Positions 1-8,146 of a DNA stretch of 64,000 bases are shown here, piece by piece. A model generated the notes under the pieces. That model saw only the letters and a list, made by a program, of their open reading frames with translations, did no database searches and was not told where the DNA came from. A program made the position numbers and the translations under genes. This DNA is from Paenibacillus timonensis. GTDB lineage: Bacteria > Bacillota > Bacilli > Paenibacillales > Paenibacillaceae. The first letter of the stretch is position 1, and every line of letters begins with the position of its first letter. The stretch is from positions 62,001-126,000 of the forward strand of contig NZ_WNZY01000002.1 in assembly GCF_009725205.1 (NCBI RefSeq), read 5' to 3'.

Positions 1-1033
1 TAGTCGGAGTGAGCGCGAAGAAGGACCATGTCGGTAACCCGGCCATAACTCTCCCAAGTTGGGCGATCAGCTTGCGCACTTCCTTCTCTTCGCCAATCCG
101 CTCCCCGTAGGGCGGATTCGTCATCATCACGCCGTAATCGCCTTCCGGCTGGACCCTCACCGCAGGCAGACAAGCGAACTTGATTTCGTTCGCTAACCCG
201 GCGCTCTTAGCAGCGGCTTTGGCGATCTCGATCGCCTCCGGATCGATATCGCTGCCGGTAATGTTCAGCGGCACGTCGTCCCGTACCGCGTCGATCGCCT
301 CGTCGCGCGCCTGCTGCCACAACTCCTCCGGCACGACCGGCCAGCGCTCAGAGTTAAACGTGCGCCGCAGGCCCGGCGCGATGTTCCAGGCGATCATCGC
401 CGCCTCGATCGGCAGCGTGCCCGATCCGCAGCAGGGATCGTAGAACGGACGCGCCGGGTTTTGGTTCCAACGGCTCAGCAGGATCATCGCCGCCGCCATC
501 GTCTCCTTCAGCGGCGCTTCCGTCGCGTGCTTGCGGTAGCCGCGTTTGTGCAGCGCCGGGCCGGTGGTGTCGAGCGTCAACAACGCTTTGTCGTTCAGCA
601 AAATCACTTCAATTACGTAACGCGGTCCGGTTTCTTCAAACCACTCCGTATGATACGCTTGCTGCAGCTTGTCGACGATCGCCTTCTTGACGATCCCCTG
701 GCAAGCCGGTACGCTGCTGAGTTGCGATTTGTGGGAACGGCCTTCCACGGGGAATTCCCCGTCAACCGGAATAAAGTCCTGCCAAGGCAGCGCTTTGGTG
801 CCCTCGAACAGCTCATCAAACGTAACAGCGGTAAACTCACCCATTTTGATGAGCACCCGGTCGGAAGTTCTCAGCCACAAGTTGCATCGGCAGATGTCGA
901 TCAGATCCCCGGTAAAATGAACCCTCCCGTTTTCCACGACCGTGTCTTCATAACCCAATTCTTTTAATTCGCGCGCCACCACGGCTTCCAGGCCCATTGG
1001 GGCGGTTGCGATCAATTGCAAAGGTCCAGCCAT
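1..1033 (-). CDS. THUMP-domain class I RNA methyltransferase (RlmL/YpsC-like), 3' end cut by window
   Basis: The reading frame is open from an ATG at 1033 to the left edge, so the C-terminus is missing. The N-terminus (MAGPLQLIATAPMGLEAVV) and the next ~160 residues look like a THUMP-containing region. A SAM-binding motif PCCGSGT lies near residue 196 and the N-methyltransferase catalytic motif NPPYGER near residue 306. Family knowledge: such proteins methylate the exocyclic amine of a guanine in 23S rRNA, and B. subtilis YpsC is the usual relative. They are often mis-annotated as DNA methylases. The exact target base cannot be read from sequence. It is transcribed away from the O-methyltransferase gene at 1168. 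Confidence 0.85.
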   Translation of the reverse strand, partial: MAGPLQLIATAPMGLEAVVARELKELGYEDTVVENGRVHFTGDLIDICRCNLWLRTSDRVLIKMGEFTAVTFDELFEGTKALPWQDFIPVDGEFPVEGRSHKSQLSSVPACQGIVKKAIVDKLQQAYHTEWFEETGPRYVIEVILLNDKALLTLDTTGPALHKRGYRKHATEAPLKETMAAAMILLSRWNQNPARPFYDPCCGSGTLPIEAAMIAWNIAPGLRRTFNSERWPVVPEELWQQARDEAIDAVRDDVPLNITGSDIDPEAIEIAKAAAKSAGLANEIKFACLPAVRVQPEGDYGVMMTNPPYGERIGEEKEVRKLIAQLGRVMAGLPTWSFFALTPT

Positions 1034-1167
1034 AATTACGTCAATCACTCCAGCTTCGCATAGACTTGTGAGAATAACGGAAAAACCATACAATTCAGTA
1101 TAGGCCAATGTTCTGTAAGTTACAAACGGTTCTTATCAAGGAATGAACGGATGAAAGGAAGATCGAG

Positions 1168-1797
1168 ATGCTGACACCAGAACAATACGGTGATGAACTA
1201 TATGCCAAGGACGAGGTGCTGGAGCGGGTGACCCAATCCATCGCGGACAGCGGGATGCGGGACGTGTCGATCGCACCGGGGTACGGTCGGCTGCTGACGC
1301 TGCTGGTCAAGCTGGCCGGTGCCAAAGCCGTGCTGGAAATCGGTGCGTTGGGCGGGTATAGCGGCATTTGTCTGGCGCGGGGATTGCCTGCGGACGGGCG
1401 GCTCCTGTCGCTGGAGTTGAAGGAGGAGAACGCCGAGCTGGCTCGGGCCAACTTGCACGAAGCCGGATTTGAGCAGGTTGCGGGGTACATGGTTGGACCT
1501 GCGCTCGATAGTTTGCAGACCCTGGAGCAGCAGGGGGAACGGTTTGATTTCTTTTTTATCGATGCAGACAAGGAAAATTACCCGAACTATCTCGAATACG
1601 CCATCAAACTGGCGAATCCGGGAGCGCTGATTGCCGGCGACAATATCCTGCTGCGCGGACGGACCCTGAACGAGGACAAAAACGGGCCGTCGGTGCAGGC
1701 GATGCGCAGGTTCAACGAGACGATCGCCCGGGACGAGCGGCTGATTAGCACGCTGCTGCCGGCGTATGACGGACTGGCGCTGGCGATGGTGAAATAA
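1168..1797 (+). CDS. O-methyltransferase (Methyltransf_3/COMT family)
   Basis: This 209-residue protein is full length for the small bacterial COMT-like O-methyltransferases. The SAM-binding glycine loop is EIGALGGYSGICLA near residues 57-70. The metal-binding acidic motif is FIDADKENY near residues 130-138, with GDNILLRG following. A GAAAGGAAG ribosome site precedes the ATG. Family members transfer a methyl group from SAM to a hydroxyl in a divalent-metal-dependent reaction; some Firmicute relatives act on tRNA 5-hydroxyuridine (TrmR, YrrM), so tRNA modification is a real alternative to small-molecule methylation. The gene stands alone and ends in a bidirectional terminator. Confidence 0.85.
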   Translation: MLTPEQYGDELYAKDEVLERVTQSIADSGMRDVSIAPGYGRLLTLLVKLAGAKAVLEIGALGGYSGICLARGLPADGRLLSLELKEENAELARANLHEAGFEQVAGYMVGPALDSLQTLEQQGERFDFFFIDADKENYPNYLEYAIKLANPGALIAGDNILLRGRTLNEDKNGPSVQAMRRFNETIARDERLISTLLPAYDGLALAMVK

Positions 1798-1800
1798 AGA

Positions 1801-1846
1801 AAGACGGGTCATTTGACAAGAATCAAGTGACCCGTCTTATTCTTTG
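1801..1846. terminator. Bidirectional terminator
   Basis: A 16-bp stem (AAGACGGGTCATTTGA with its complement, one G-U pair) and a six-base loop sit between two convergent genes, with T-rich sequence on the plus side. It should stop the O-methyltransferase and the ABC permease transcripts. Confidence 0.8.
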
Positions 1847-1850
1847 ACGT

Positions 1851-3464
1851 CTAAGCTCCTTCAACCATATCCCGCTTACGGTATCCCAAATAGCCAACTC
1901 CCATCATGGCAATGCTGATTGCCGAGAGCGAAATAAAGGTTGCCGCATCGAACGGATCTACCGGCATCCGAGGGATCCAGCTTTGGACCGCGGTTTTCGA
2001 GAACCATTCCGGCAAATCCAAAATGCCGCCAAAGTAGTTTAAAGCAAAGGAATAACCAAGATAAGCATAAACGGCTTTGCCAAGTCTTGGCGCCCAACCT
2101 AAAGCCAAAGCGGCAAGTCCGGTAAAGAACAACACGGATGGCAGGAAATTATAGCCTGAGGCAAAGAAATCTCCCATATCCATCGTTGAGCTGTCGCCCA
2201 TGGCAGAAATGGCCGTTCCGCCAAGTCCGCTTGTAGCCAGCAAAATGCCAATGATTCCGGCAACGATGGCCAAAATGACATTCGTCCCATAGAGCTTAGC
2301 CCGCGTCACTTTTGTCGCATAAAGTTGGCTTAAATGCAGCCGCGATTCCTCCGCGAAAAGTTTGTTCACGATGGCGATCGGCAAAATGGAAACCAATCCG
2401 ATCATGACCATCATAATGGTCCCGGTGAAGGCTTCTTCGATGGAAACGCCGGAAATCGTAAACATTTGGCTCATGATTTCATTGCTTTCAAGGAAGGTCT
2501 GCATATCTCCGTAAATCGAACCATAAGCTGCGCCCATGACGACGAAAGCAATAAGCCAACTGATCATTACGCCTTTGTTCAGCTTGGTAAACAAGCCAGG
2601 GACGGACAGCAATGATTTTTTTGCTGACTCCCGACCTTCACGTTCGGGTAAATAACCGGCCCCCATATCCCGACGGCCTTCAAGGACAAAAGCGATGATC
2701 ACGACAATGATGCTGAAGGCCACGGCCAAAATGAGAGGTACCCAATTGTTCTCCGTAAATGGATAAGTCAGATAAGTCCAACCCATCGGATTGATCATAG
2801 AGAAGTCGGCGTTCGACACATCCGTTCCGGCTCGAAAAATATAAAGCAAGCCTACAATCCCGAGCGATGCTCCCGTTGCGGCGGATGAGGTCGGCATAAT
2901 TTGCGCCATAACCAAGGCAATCACCGCCCCTAGGATCCCTGCCATCCCTATGGATGCGCCAAACAAAAAGGATCCTCCGGCCGAGATCGTGTCTACGCCA
3001 AAGCTGGTCATGATTCCGCCAATGACGAGAGCTAGTAACATATTAATGATGACGACTTCGGAAGTCACCGCAAAAGAATTGGCTTGTCGACCTACTCGGA
3101 AGGAGCGGACAAGCTCCGTAAGTCCCAAATCCTCCTCTTTGCGCGTGTGGCTTACCACATGCAAAGCGGCGATAATCATCGCGAACAAACCGCAGAATAA
3201 CAACATTTCGTGCGCATACATGGCACCTAAAGTGTAATCCGCCGCGGTCTCAACCGGTGTCGGACCAACCATGGAAATCATCGCTGGATTTTGCAAGGTC
3301 TCGTACATTCCCTGCAATCCTTGCCCTTTTCCGATCTCTTCAAAAGCCGGGACATAAGCAGCCGAAAACAAGCCTAATCCCAAAATCCAGATCCCGATTT
3401 TTTTCCAATCCCGTTTCAAATATTGAATAAATAAGGTGTCCCAAAGTGCAAATTTCTCCTGCAT
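1851..3464 (-). CDS. ABC exporter permease, large ABC-2-like type
   Basis: This 537-residue integral membrane protein has about twelve hydrophobic segments in two similar halves, each with a long extracytoplasmic stretch. Length and the N-terminus (MQEKFALWDTLFIQYLKRDW) match the family annotated as putative exporters of polyketide antibiotics (COG3559-like). It lies 23 bp downstream of the ATPase gene on the same strand, so the two make one exporter. The substrate is unknown; the family label does not prove antibiotic export. The TetR regulator across the divergent promoter is the likely controller. Confidence 0.85.
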   Translation of the reverse strand: MQEKFALWDTLFIQYLKRDWKKIGIWILGLGLFSAAYVPAFEEIGKGQGLQGMYETLQNPAMISMVGPTPVETAADYTLGAMYAHEMLLFCGLFAMIIAALHVVSHTRKEEDLGLTELVRSFRVGRQANSFAVTSEVVIINMLLALVIGGIMTSFGVDTISAGGSFLFGASIGMAGILGAVIALVMAQIMPTSSAATGASLGIVGLLYIFRAGTDVSNADFSMINPMGWTYLTYPFTENNWVPLILAVAFSIIVVIIAFVLEGRRDMGAGYLPEREGRESAKKSLLSVPGLFTKLNKGVMISWLIAFVVMGAAYGSIYGDMQTFLESNEIMSQMFTISGVSIEEAFTGTIMMVMIGLVSILPIAIVNKLFAEESRLHLSQLYATKVTRAKLYGTNVILAIVAGIIGILLATSGLGGTAISAMGDSSTMDMGDFFASGYNFLPSVLFFTGLAALALGWAPRLGKAVYAYLGYSFALNYFGGILDLPEWFSKTAVQSWIPRMPVDPFDAATFISLSAISIAMMGVGYLGYRKRDMVEGA

Positions 3465-3487
3465 GATCGTATCCTCCGTTCCCGCTC

Positions 3488-4369
3488 TTAGACTTCGTAA
3501 TGACGCATGAATAAGTCTTCAAGCGTAGGCGGCACCGATTCGAACTTCTTGACGCCCAATTTTGCCGCTTCGGACAAAATATCATTGATAAATGCATTAT
3601 CCGCAGAGAAGGTCGCTTGATTCCCGGTTTGCTTGAAATCATGGACCCCGTTAATGGAAACCATCCGGGCCACATCGCCTTCGGTTACCATCGTGACCGT
3701 AGAACGGGTTAAGTGACGCAATTCGTCCAATGTTCCGGTTTCAACCACTTTGCCTTGGCGGATGATCACGACTTTATCGGCCAGACGTTCCACTTCGCTC
3801 AATATATGAGAGGACAGCAAGATGGCTTTTCCCGCATGTTTGATTTTCTCGACTTCTTCTTGGAAGACTGCTTCCATCAACGGATCCAAACCGGAAGTCG
3901 GTTCATCGAAAATATACAAATCGGAATCGACGGACAAAGCCGCAATCAAGCCAACTTTTTGCCGGTTCCCTTTGGAATAGCCCTTTGCCTTCTTCTTAGG
4001 ATCCAACTCAAAACGCTTAATCAAATAATCGCGCTTATTTTTGTCTCCGCCGCCGTGCAATTTAATAAATAAATCGATGATTTCGCCGCCGGTGAGGCTG
4101 CCCCAAAGAGCCACATCTCCCGGAACATAAGAAATTCGTTTATGAATCTCGAGGCTATCGTTCCAAACATCTTTGCCAAAGATGCTAGCCTCTCCGGCGT
4201 CCCGATTAATGATGCCAAGCAAAGTGCGAATCGTGGTTGATTTCCCCGCACCGTTTGGCCCGATAAAACCGACGACCTCCCCGGCGTTTACCGTGAACGA
4301 CACGTCACGCAAAGCTTTGAATTTCCCAAATTTTTTTTGCAACCCCTGCACTTTTACAATTTCCGTCAT
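3488..4369 (-). CDS. ABC exporter ATP-binding protein
   Basis: The start is set at 4369 (MTEIVKVQGLQKKF) because AGAAGGAG sits ten bases upstream; the frame stays open 57 bp further but without a ribosome site. Walker A is GPNGAGKST, the signature region is unusual, YSKGNRQKVGL, and Walker B is LYIFDEPTSGLDP with the switch region SSHILSEVERLAD. A C-terminal extension of about 80 residues ends PPTLEDLFMRHYE, typical of ABC-2 exporter ATPases. It pairs with the permease just downstream. The signature SKGNRQK, rather than LSGGQ, is characteristic of this subgroup and not a lesion. Confidence 0.9.
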   Translation of the reverse strand: MTEIVKVQGLQKKFGKFKALRDVSFTVNAGEVVGFIGPNGAGKSTTIRTLLGIINRDAGEASIFGKDVWNDSLEIHKRISYVPGDVALWGSLTGGEIIDLFIKLHGGGDKNKRDYLIKRFELDPKKKAKGYSKGNRQKVGLIAALSVDSDLYIFDEPTSGLDPLMEAVFQEEVEKIKHAGKAILLSSHILSEVERLADKVVIIRQGKVVETGTLDELRHLTRSTVTMVTEGDVARMVSINGVHDFKQTGNQATFSADNAFINDILSEAAKLGVKKFESVPPTLEDLFMRHYEV

Positions 4370-4691
4370 AGCACTAAAACTCCTTCTACTCAGTTTTAGT
4401 AACGTGCTTTCCAGTTTAAATACCAAGGATAACTTCGAATAATAAAGAACTAATAATGTGATAATAGTTCATATAATTGCGATAATCCCCCTTGTTTTAA
4501 ACCAAAGTTCATTTACAGATTCAGTTATAAGCCTTTTTATCTACCCAGTCAATTTAAAAAACCGAAATTTAGAACTATAGTTTGTTTGATGATTCATAAT
4601 ATTCGGTATATACTTAATAAGTAGAAAAATTATGAACTAAGAAGATCATAAATATTTTTAATTCAACACGGTTGGAAAGCAGGAATGAGAA
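4370..4691. promoter_or_regulatory. Divergent AT-rich control region of ABC exporter and tetR
   Basis: This 322-bp gap is much more AT-rich than its neighbours and holds no gene. It contains repeated GAACTA motifs. An imperfect dyad GAACTA-N12-TAGTTC lies at 4447-4470, a perfect 10-bp palindrome AACTATAGTT at 4573-4582, and a further GAACTA at 4634-4639. These are candidate operators for the TetR protein encoded at 4692. No single promoter stood out clearly. Confidence 0.5.
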
Positions 4692-5288
4692 ATGAACGGT
4701 TTTGAAAAGAGGACCCAAAAGAAGAAAAAGCAAGTTTTGGAAGCGGCGTTTAACTTAATGAACTCCGATGACGGGATTGAAAATCTAACGATGGATGAGA
4801 TCGCGAAACAATCCAATGTCGGTAAAACGACGGTTTTTAAGTATTTTGGAAGCAAAGAAAACTTGATCCACGAGGTTTTTACGTATTTTTTAACCCGAAT
4901 GGGGGATGCGGCCCGAGCCATCATGGCCGAAAACAAGCCCTTCGAAGAAACAATCATTGCTATGAGCCTGAACAAAATCAATTATTTAGATAAAATCAAT
5001 AAGCAATTTTATGTGGATTTAATGGATTATTTTACGAAGAAGGATGATGACGGCTTATCGTTGATCATGCAGCAATATGTCAAGGAGAGCTATAGCATGA
5101 TGTTGGATTTATTCCATCGCGGGCGTAAAGAAGGCAAGGTGGATCTGAAATATTCGGATGAATTTTTGCTGATTTACTTCCAAGCTTTGGTTGAAGGGAT
5201 ATCCAGCCCGCATATCTACTCGAAGATTCTCCCTTATACCGCCCAATGGACGGAACTGCTGGTCAAAGGCATTGCGCCAAGTCAATAG
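4692..5288 (+). CDS. TetR/AcrR family regulator of the divergent ABC exporter
   Basis: This 198-residue protein has an N-terminal TetR helix-turn-helix: LTMDEIAKQSNVGKTTVFKYF at about residues 33-53, followed by GSKENLIHEVF. The rest is a variable helical ligand-binding domain. The start ATG is preceded by a modest site (GGAATGAG). It is divergent from the ABC exporter genes, an arrangement in which the regulator normally represses both directions and is released by an exporter substrate. The ligand cannot be inferred. A terminator follows at 5303. Confidence 0.88.
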   Translation: MNGFEKRTQKKKKQVLEAAFNLMNSDDGIENLTMDEIAKQSNVGKTTVFKYFGSKENLIHEVFTYFLTRMGDAARAIMAENKPFEETIIAMSLNKINYLDKINKQFYVDLMDYFTKKDDDGLSLIMQQYVKESYSMMLDLFHRGRKEGKVDLKYSDEFLLIYFQALVEGISSPHIYSKILPYTAQWTELLVKGIAPSQ

Positions 5289-5302
5289 AATTGAAGAAGA
5301 TG

Positions 5303-5337
5303 ACTCTGTTCTGAATGGAACAGGGTTCTTTTTTTCA
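5303..5337 (+). terminator. Rho-independent terminator of tetR
   Basis: A nine-base-pair stem (ACTCTGTTC with GAACAGGGT) is followed by a run of seven T residues. Confidence 0.8.
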
Positions 5338-5387
5338 TGCTATGACAAGTTTAATGACTGAAAATGATCGATTATGAATGTATTTGA

Positions 5388-5415
5388 TTGATATTTGCGG
5401 AAATTATGATACGAT
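5388..5415 (+). promoter_or_regulatory. Promoter of the fruR-fruK operon
   Basis: TTGATA at 5388-5393 and TACGAT at 5410-5415 are 16 bp apart, 24 bp before the DeoR-family gene. Confidence 0.5.
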
Positions 5416-5438
5416 GTTTTTAGTTAGGAGGGGGAATG

Positions 5439-6188
5439 ATGCTAAACGAAGAGAGATATCGCCGGATTCTGCGGCTGCTGCAGGAGAAGGGCATCGTCAA
5501 GCTCCAGGAGCTTTGCACGGTGCTTGAGGCGTCCGAATCTACCGTGAGGCGCGATTTGCAGGATCTGGAGGAGCGAGGCCAGCTCCGGAGAGTCCATGGC
5601 GGCGCGGCGTTGCCAGCATTGTCCGGGGGGCTTGAGCCGGGAATGACGGAGAAATTAGCCGTAAACCTCCCCCAAAAGCACAAGATTGCCGAGATGGCGT
5701 CCGGTTTAGTACGAAGCGGAGAGGCGATTTATTTAGATGCCGGAACGACGACATTGGCAATGATCCCTTATCTGAAAGGGAAATCTATCACCGTCGTGAC
5801 GAACGGCTTGCCACAGGCGGATGCGCTGCTGGAGGCCGATATTCCAAGCTATTTGCTCGGCGGCTTAGCCAAGAAACGCACGAAAGCGCTGGTCGGCAGC
5901 TTGGCCTTGGATAACCTGGGAGGGTTCCGTTTCGACCGGTGTTTTCTCGGGGCGAACGGAGTTCATCCTGATGCGGGTTACACGACGCCGGACCCGGAGG
6001 AGGCAGCTTTGAAACGCCGTGCGAGTGAGCTCTCCTCGCTAACCTATGTGCTTGCCGATTCCAGTAAAATCGGGCACGTCGCCTTCTCCAAGATCATGGA
6101 ACTGGATAAGGCGGCACTCATCGCAGAGCAAGTTCCAGAACGTTGGCGCAAGCCGATCGCGGAAATGACAAACCTTATTGGAGGGTAA
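5439..6188 (+). CDS. fruR: DeoR-family transcriptional repressor (FruR-like)
   Basis: The protein has about 249 residues, normal for DeoR regulators. Two adjacent ATG codons (5436, 5439) follow AGGAGG at 5426-5431; the second has the better 7-base spacing. The N-terminal winged HTH (YRRILRLLQEKGIVKLQELCT, then ASESTVRRDLQDLEE) is followed by a DeoR sugar-phosphate sensor domain with LDAGTTTLAMIPYL and ADSSKIGHVAFSKI. It overlaps the 1-phosphofructokinase frame and shares its transcript. By homology with fruR-fruK-fruA operons it should repress in the absence of fructose 1-phosphate; the name rests on this linkage. Confidence 0.8.
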   Translation: MLNEERYRRILRLLQEKGIVKLQELCTVLEASESTVRRDLQDLEERGQLRRVHGGAALPALSGGLEPGMTEKLAVNLPQKHKIAEMASGLVRSGEAIYLDAGTTTLAMIPYLKGKSITVVTNGLPQADALLEADIPSYLLGGLAKKRTKALVGSLALDNLGGFRFDRCFLGANGVHPDAGYTTPDPEEAALKRRASELSSLTYVLADSSKIGHVAFSKIMELDKAALIAEQVPERWRKPIAEMTNLIGG

Positions 6189-6195
6189 AAAACAC

Positions 6196-7116
6196 ATGAG
6201 GATATATACCGTCACCCTAAATCCTTCCATCGACTATATCGTGGAAGTAGACGGCCTGCAACTTGGCGGATTGAACCGCATGACTCGAGACCTGAAGTTG
6301 CCCGGCGGGAAAGGCATTAATGTCTCGCGCGTTCTGAAGCGGCTTGGGGCGGACACGACCGCCATGGGGTTTCTCGGCGGATTCACCGGTGATTTCATTG
6401 AGGAATTTCTGCGGGATGAGGCGATTAACGCCGATTTTGTACGCATCGGCGACGGAGATACCCGGATAAATATCAAGCTTAAGCATGGCGAGGAAACGGA
6501 GATTAACGGCGGGGGCCCGGCCATTACGGGAGAAGAAGCCAATGCCTTGGTGGAGAAGCTGTCCCTCCTCAGGAAAGGCGACCTCGTTATCTTGGCCGGC
6601 AGCCTGCCTCCGTCGCTTCCCGGCGATTTCTATGAGCAGTTGATCCGTAGATGCCGGATGCAAGGAGCCGAATTCGTCATCGACACCACGGGCGAACCGC
6701 TGCGCCGGGCACTGGCGTACCAGCCTCTGCTCGCAAAGCCGAACCATCATGAACTAGCCGAGCTGTTTGGCGTGGTTATAGAAACACGAGAACAGTTAAT
6801 TACTTACGGTCGCCGGTTGCTTGAAGAAGGGGCGCAGCATGTATTAATTTCGATGGCTGGTGAAGGGGCTTTGTTTATCACCGGTAACGAGGTTTATCAT
6901 GCGAATGTTCCGCCGGGGAAGGTGCGCAACTCCGTGGGCGCCGGCGATTCGATGATCGCCGGTTTCTCGGGAACGCTTGCCATGGGAGGAGACTTGATGG
7001 AGGCGTTCCGCGTCGGCGTCGCTTCGGGAAGCGCAACTGCCTTCTCCGACGATTTGGCTGAGCGTGTGCTGATTGATGAATTGCGGGCGAGGGTGAGCAT
7101 TGTTAAAGTCGAATAA
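6196..7116 (+). CDS. fruK: 1-phosphofructokinase (PfkB family)
   Basis: FruK phosphorylates fructose 1-phosphate to fructose 1,6-bisphosphate. The start at 6196 (MRIYTVTLNPSIDY) fits the family and has GGAGG eleven bases upstream; a TTG at 6178 also opens the frame. The PfkB signature is LPGGKGINVSRVL near residues 35-47, and the catalytic base motif is VGAGDSMIAGF near the C-terminus. The length of 306 residues is standard. Tagatose-6-phosphate kinase is a close alternative. Unusually, no fructose PTS permease follows: the operon ends in a terminator and an opposing gene. Confidence 0.88.
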   Translation: MRIYTVTLNPSIDYIVEVDGLQLGGLNRMTRDLKLPGGKGINVSRVLKRLGADTTAMGFLGGFTGDFIEEFLRDEAINADFVRIGDGDTRINIKLKHGEETEINGGGPAITGEEANALVEKLSLLRKGDLVILAGSLPPSLPGDFYEQLIRRCRMQGAEFVIDTTGEPLRRALAYQPLLAKPNHHELAELFGVVIETREQLITYGRRLLEEGAQHVLISMAGEGALFITGNEVYHANVPPGKVRNSVGAGDSMIAGFSGTLAMGGDLMEAFRVGVASGSATAFSDDLAERVLIDELRARVSIVKVE

Positions 7117-7127
7117 GGAAAAAAATC

Positions 7128-7160
7128 AAGAACCCCAATCCAAGATTGGGGTTCTTTCGA
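7128..7160. terminator. Bidirectional terminator
   Basis: A perfect stem of AAGAACCCCAATC and its complement closes a three-base loop, with T-rich flanks on both strands. It separates fruK from the convergent cupin gene. Confidence 0.85.
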
Positions 7161-7182
7161 TTTTCACAGCTACTTCTTATCT

Positions 7183-7896
7183 TCAAGGTCCATCGTGGTA
7201 TAAATGGGCCCAACCGTTTCCGATGACCTGCGGGCGGCGGGGATTGCCGTCGCTCTGTTGATATGGCCGAAGTCCATAACCTTGGTTATAGGGAGGGTGA
7301 AGGGGATGCGGCGAATAAGCCTGCTGCTGCGGATTAGGGAAAGGGGCTTGTTGGTTTTCCTGATGACAACCCCGCGGCGGGCCGATGATCACCGTTTGAT
7401 TAAGCGGAGCGAACGCTTCCCGGACCTTGTCGACATCCAGACAATAGGTATGCGCGAACGCTTCGGGCGGAGTTAGCCGCAACATATCGGACGCGGGGAT
7501 GATTTCAGGAATCGGCTGATCAAAAATAGCCAGAAAACGCGTTCCGTCCATGGTCGCGATATCGTAGTGCCACCACCCCTGCGGGATGCTTGTCGCCTGA
7601 CCGGGACGGTTCGGATAATGCCGCAGCTCTTTGGTGAACGGGTTGATGATGGAGACGACGACTTCTCCCGACAGGCAGTACACAAGCTCGGAGGCGTTTT
7701 GGTGAATATGCATTTCGATGACATTGCCTTTGTCCAGGTAAGTGTCCAGAAACGACATATTTCCAAGCGTATTTAATTGATGGATGGACAATTCGTTGAT
7801 GAAGTTGCGTTGGTCCTTTCTGACTGTCGTGTTCCGGTTGACGTCGAACGAGAACTGTGCGTTGGGTGATGTGAAATCCATGTAAGAAACCGCCAT
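7183..7896 (-). CDS. Cupin-domain protein with Pro/Gln/Tyr-rich C-terminal tail
   Basis: This 237-residue protein has one cupin barrel at about residues 45-125. The metal ligands are visible as MHIHQNASELVY (His, His, Glu) and GWWHYDI (His). The last ~60 residues are rich in proline, glutamine, tyrosine and glycine (for example QQQAYSPHPLHPPYNQGYG) and look disordered. The family includes oxalate-decarboxylase-like and spherulin-like proteins, but no substrate can be named. The tail resembles those of some spore-surface proteins, which is inference only. GGAAAGGCAGGG precedes the ATG. The gene is alone between convergent terminators. Confidence 0.75.
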   Translation of the reverse strand: MAVSYMDFTSPNAQFSFDVNRNTTVRKDQRNFINELSIHQLNTLGNMSFLDTYLDKGNVIEMHIHQNASELVYCLSGEVVVSIINPFTKELRHYPNRPGQATSIPQGWWHYDIATMDGTRFLAIFDQPIPEIIPASDMLRLTPPEAFAHTYCLDVDKVREAFAPLNQTVIIGPPRGCHQENQQAPFPNPQQQAYSPHPLHPPYNQGYGLRPYQQSDGNPRRPQVIGNGWAHLYHDGP

Positions 7897-8046
7897 GGTT
7901 GTTCCCTGCCTTTCCTACGTATAGGCGCTATCACTTCTACTGGATATTTATGTTCGGCTTCGAAATTATATGTACGGGGATGAAGCAGGGGGTTGGCGCA
8001 GGTTCACGAGATCGAGCGAATGTGTTCCTTTTTTCACAAAAATCGA

Positions 8047-8076
8047 TTGCTTAAGGAAAGGTCGGTACAGTATAAT
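8047..8076 (+). promoter_or_regulatory. Promoter of the amino-acid permease gene
   Basis: TTGCTT at 8047-8052 and TATAAT at 8071-8076 are 18 bp apart, about 70 bp before the permease start. Confidence 0.6.
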
Positions 8077-8146
8077 GATGCGGTAATTTGCGGACTAGCT
8101 TCCCATTTACGAAAATTCAACGATCAGAAGGAATTGAGAACGACCT

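Noticed and set aside
3488-3999. ABC ATPase degenerate because its signature is SKGNRQK and not LSGGQ
   Set aside because: This variant is typical for this ABC-2 exporter subgroup; Walker A and B and the switch region are intact.
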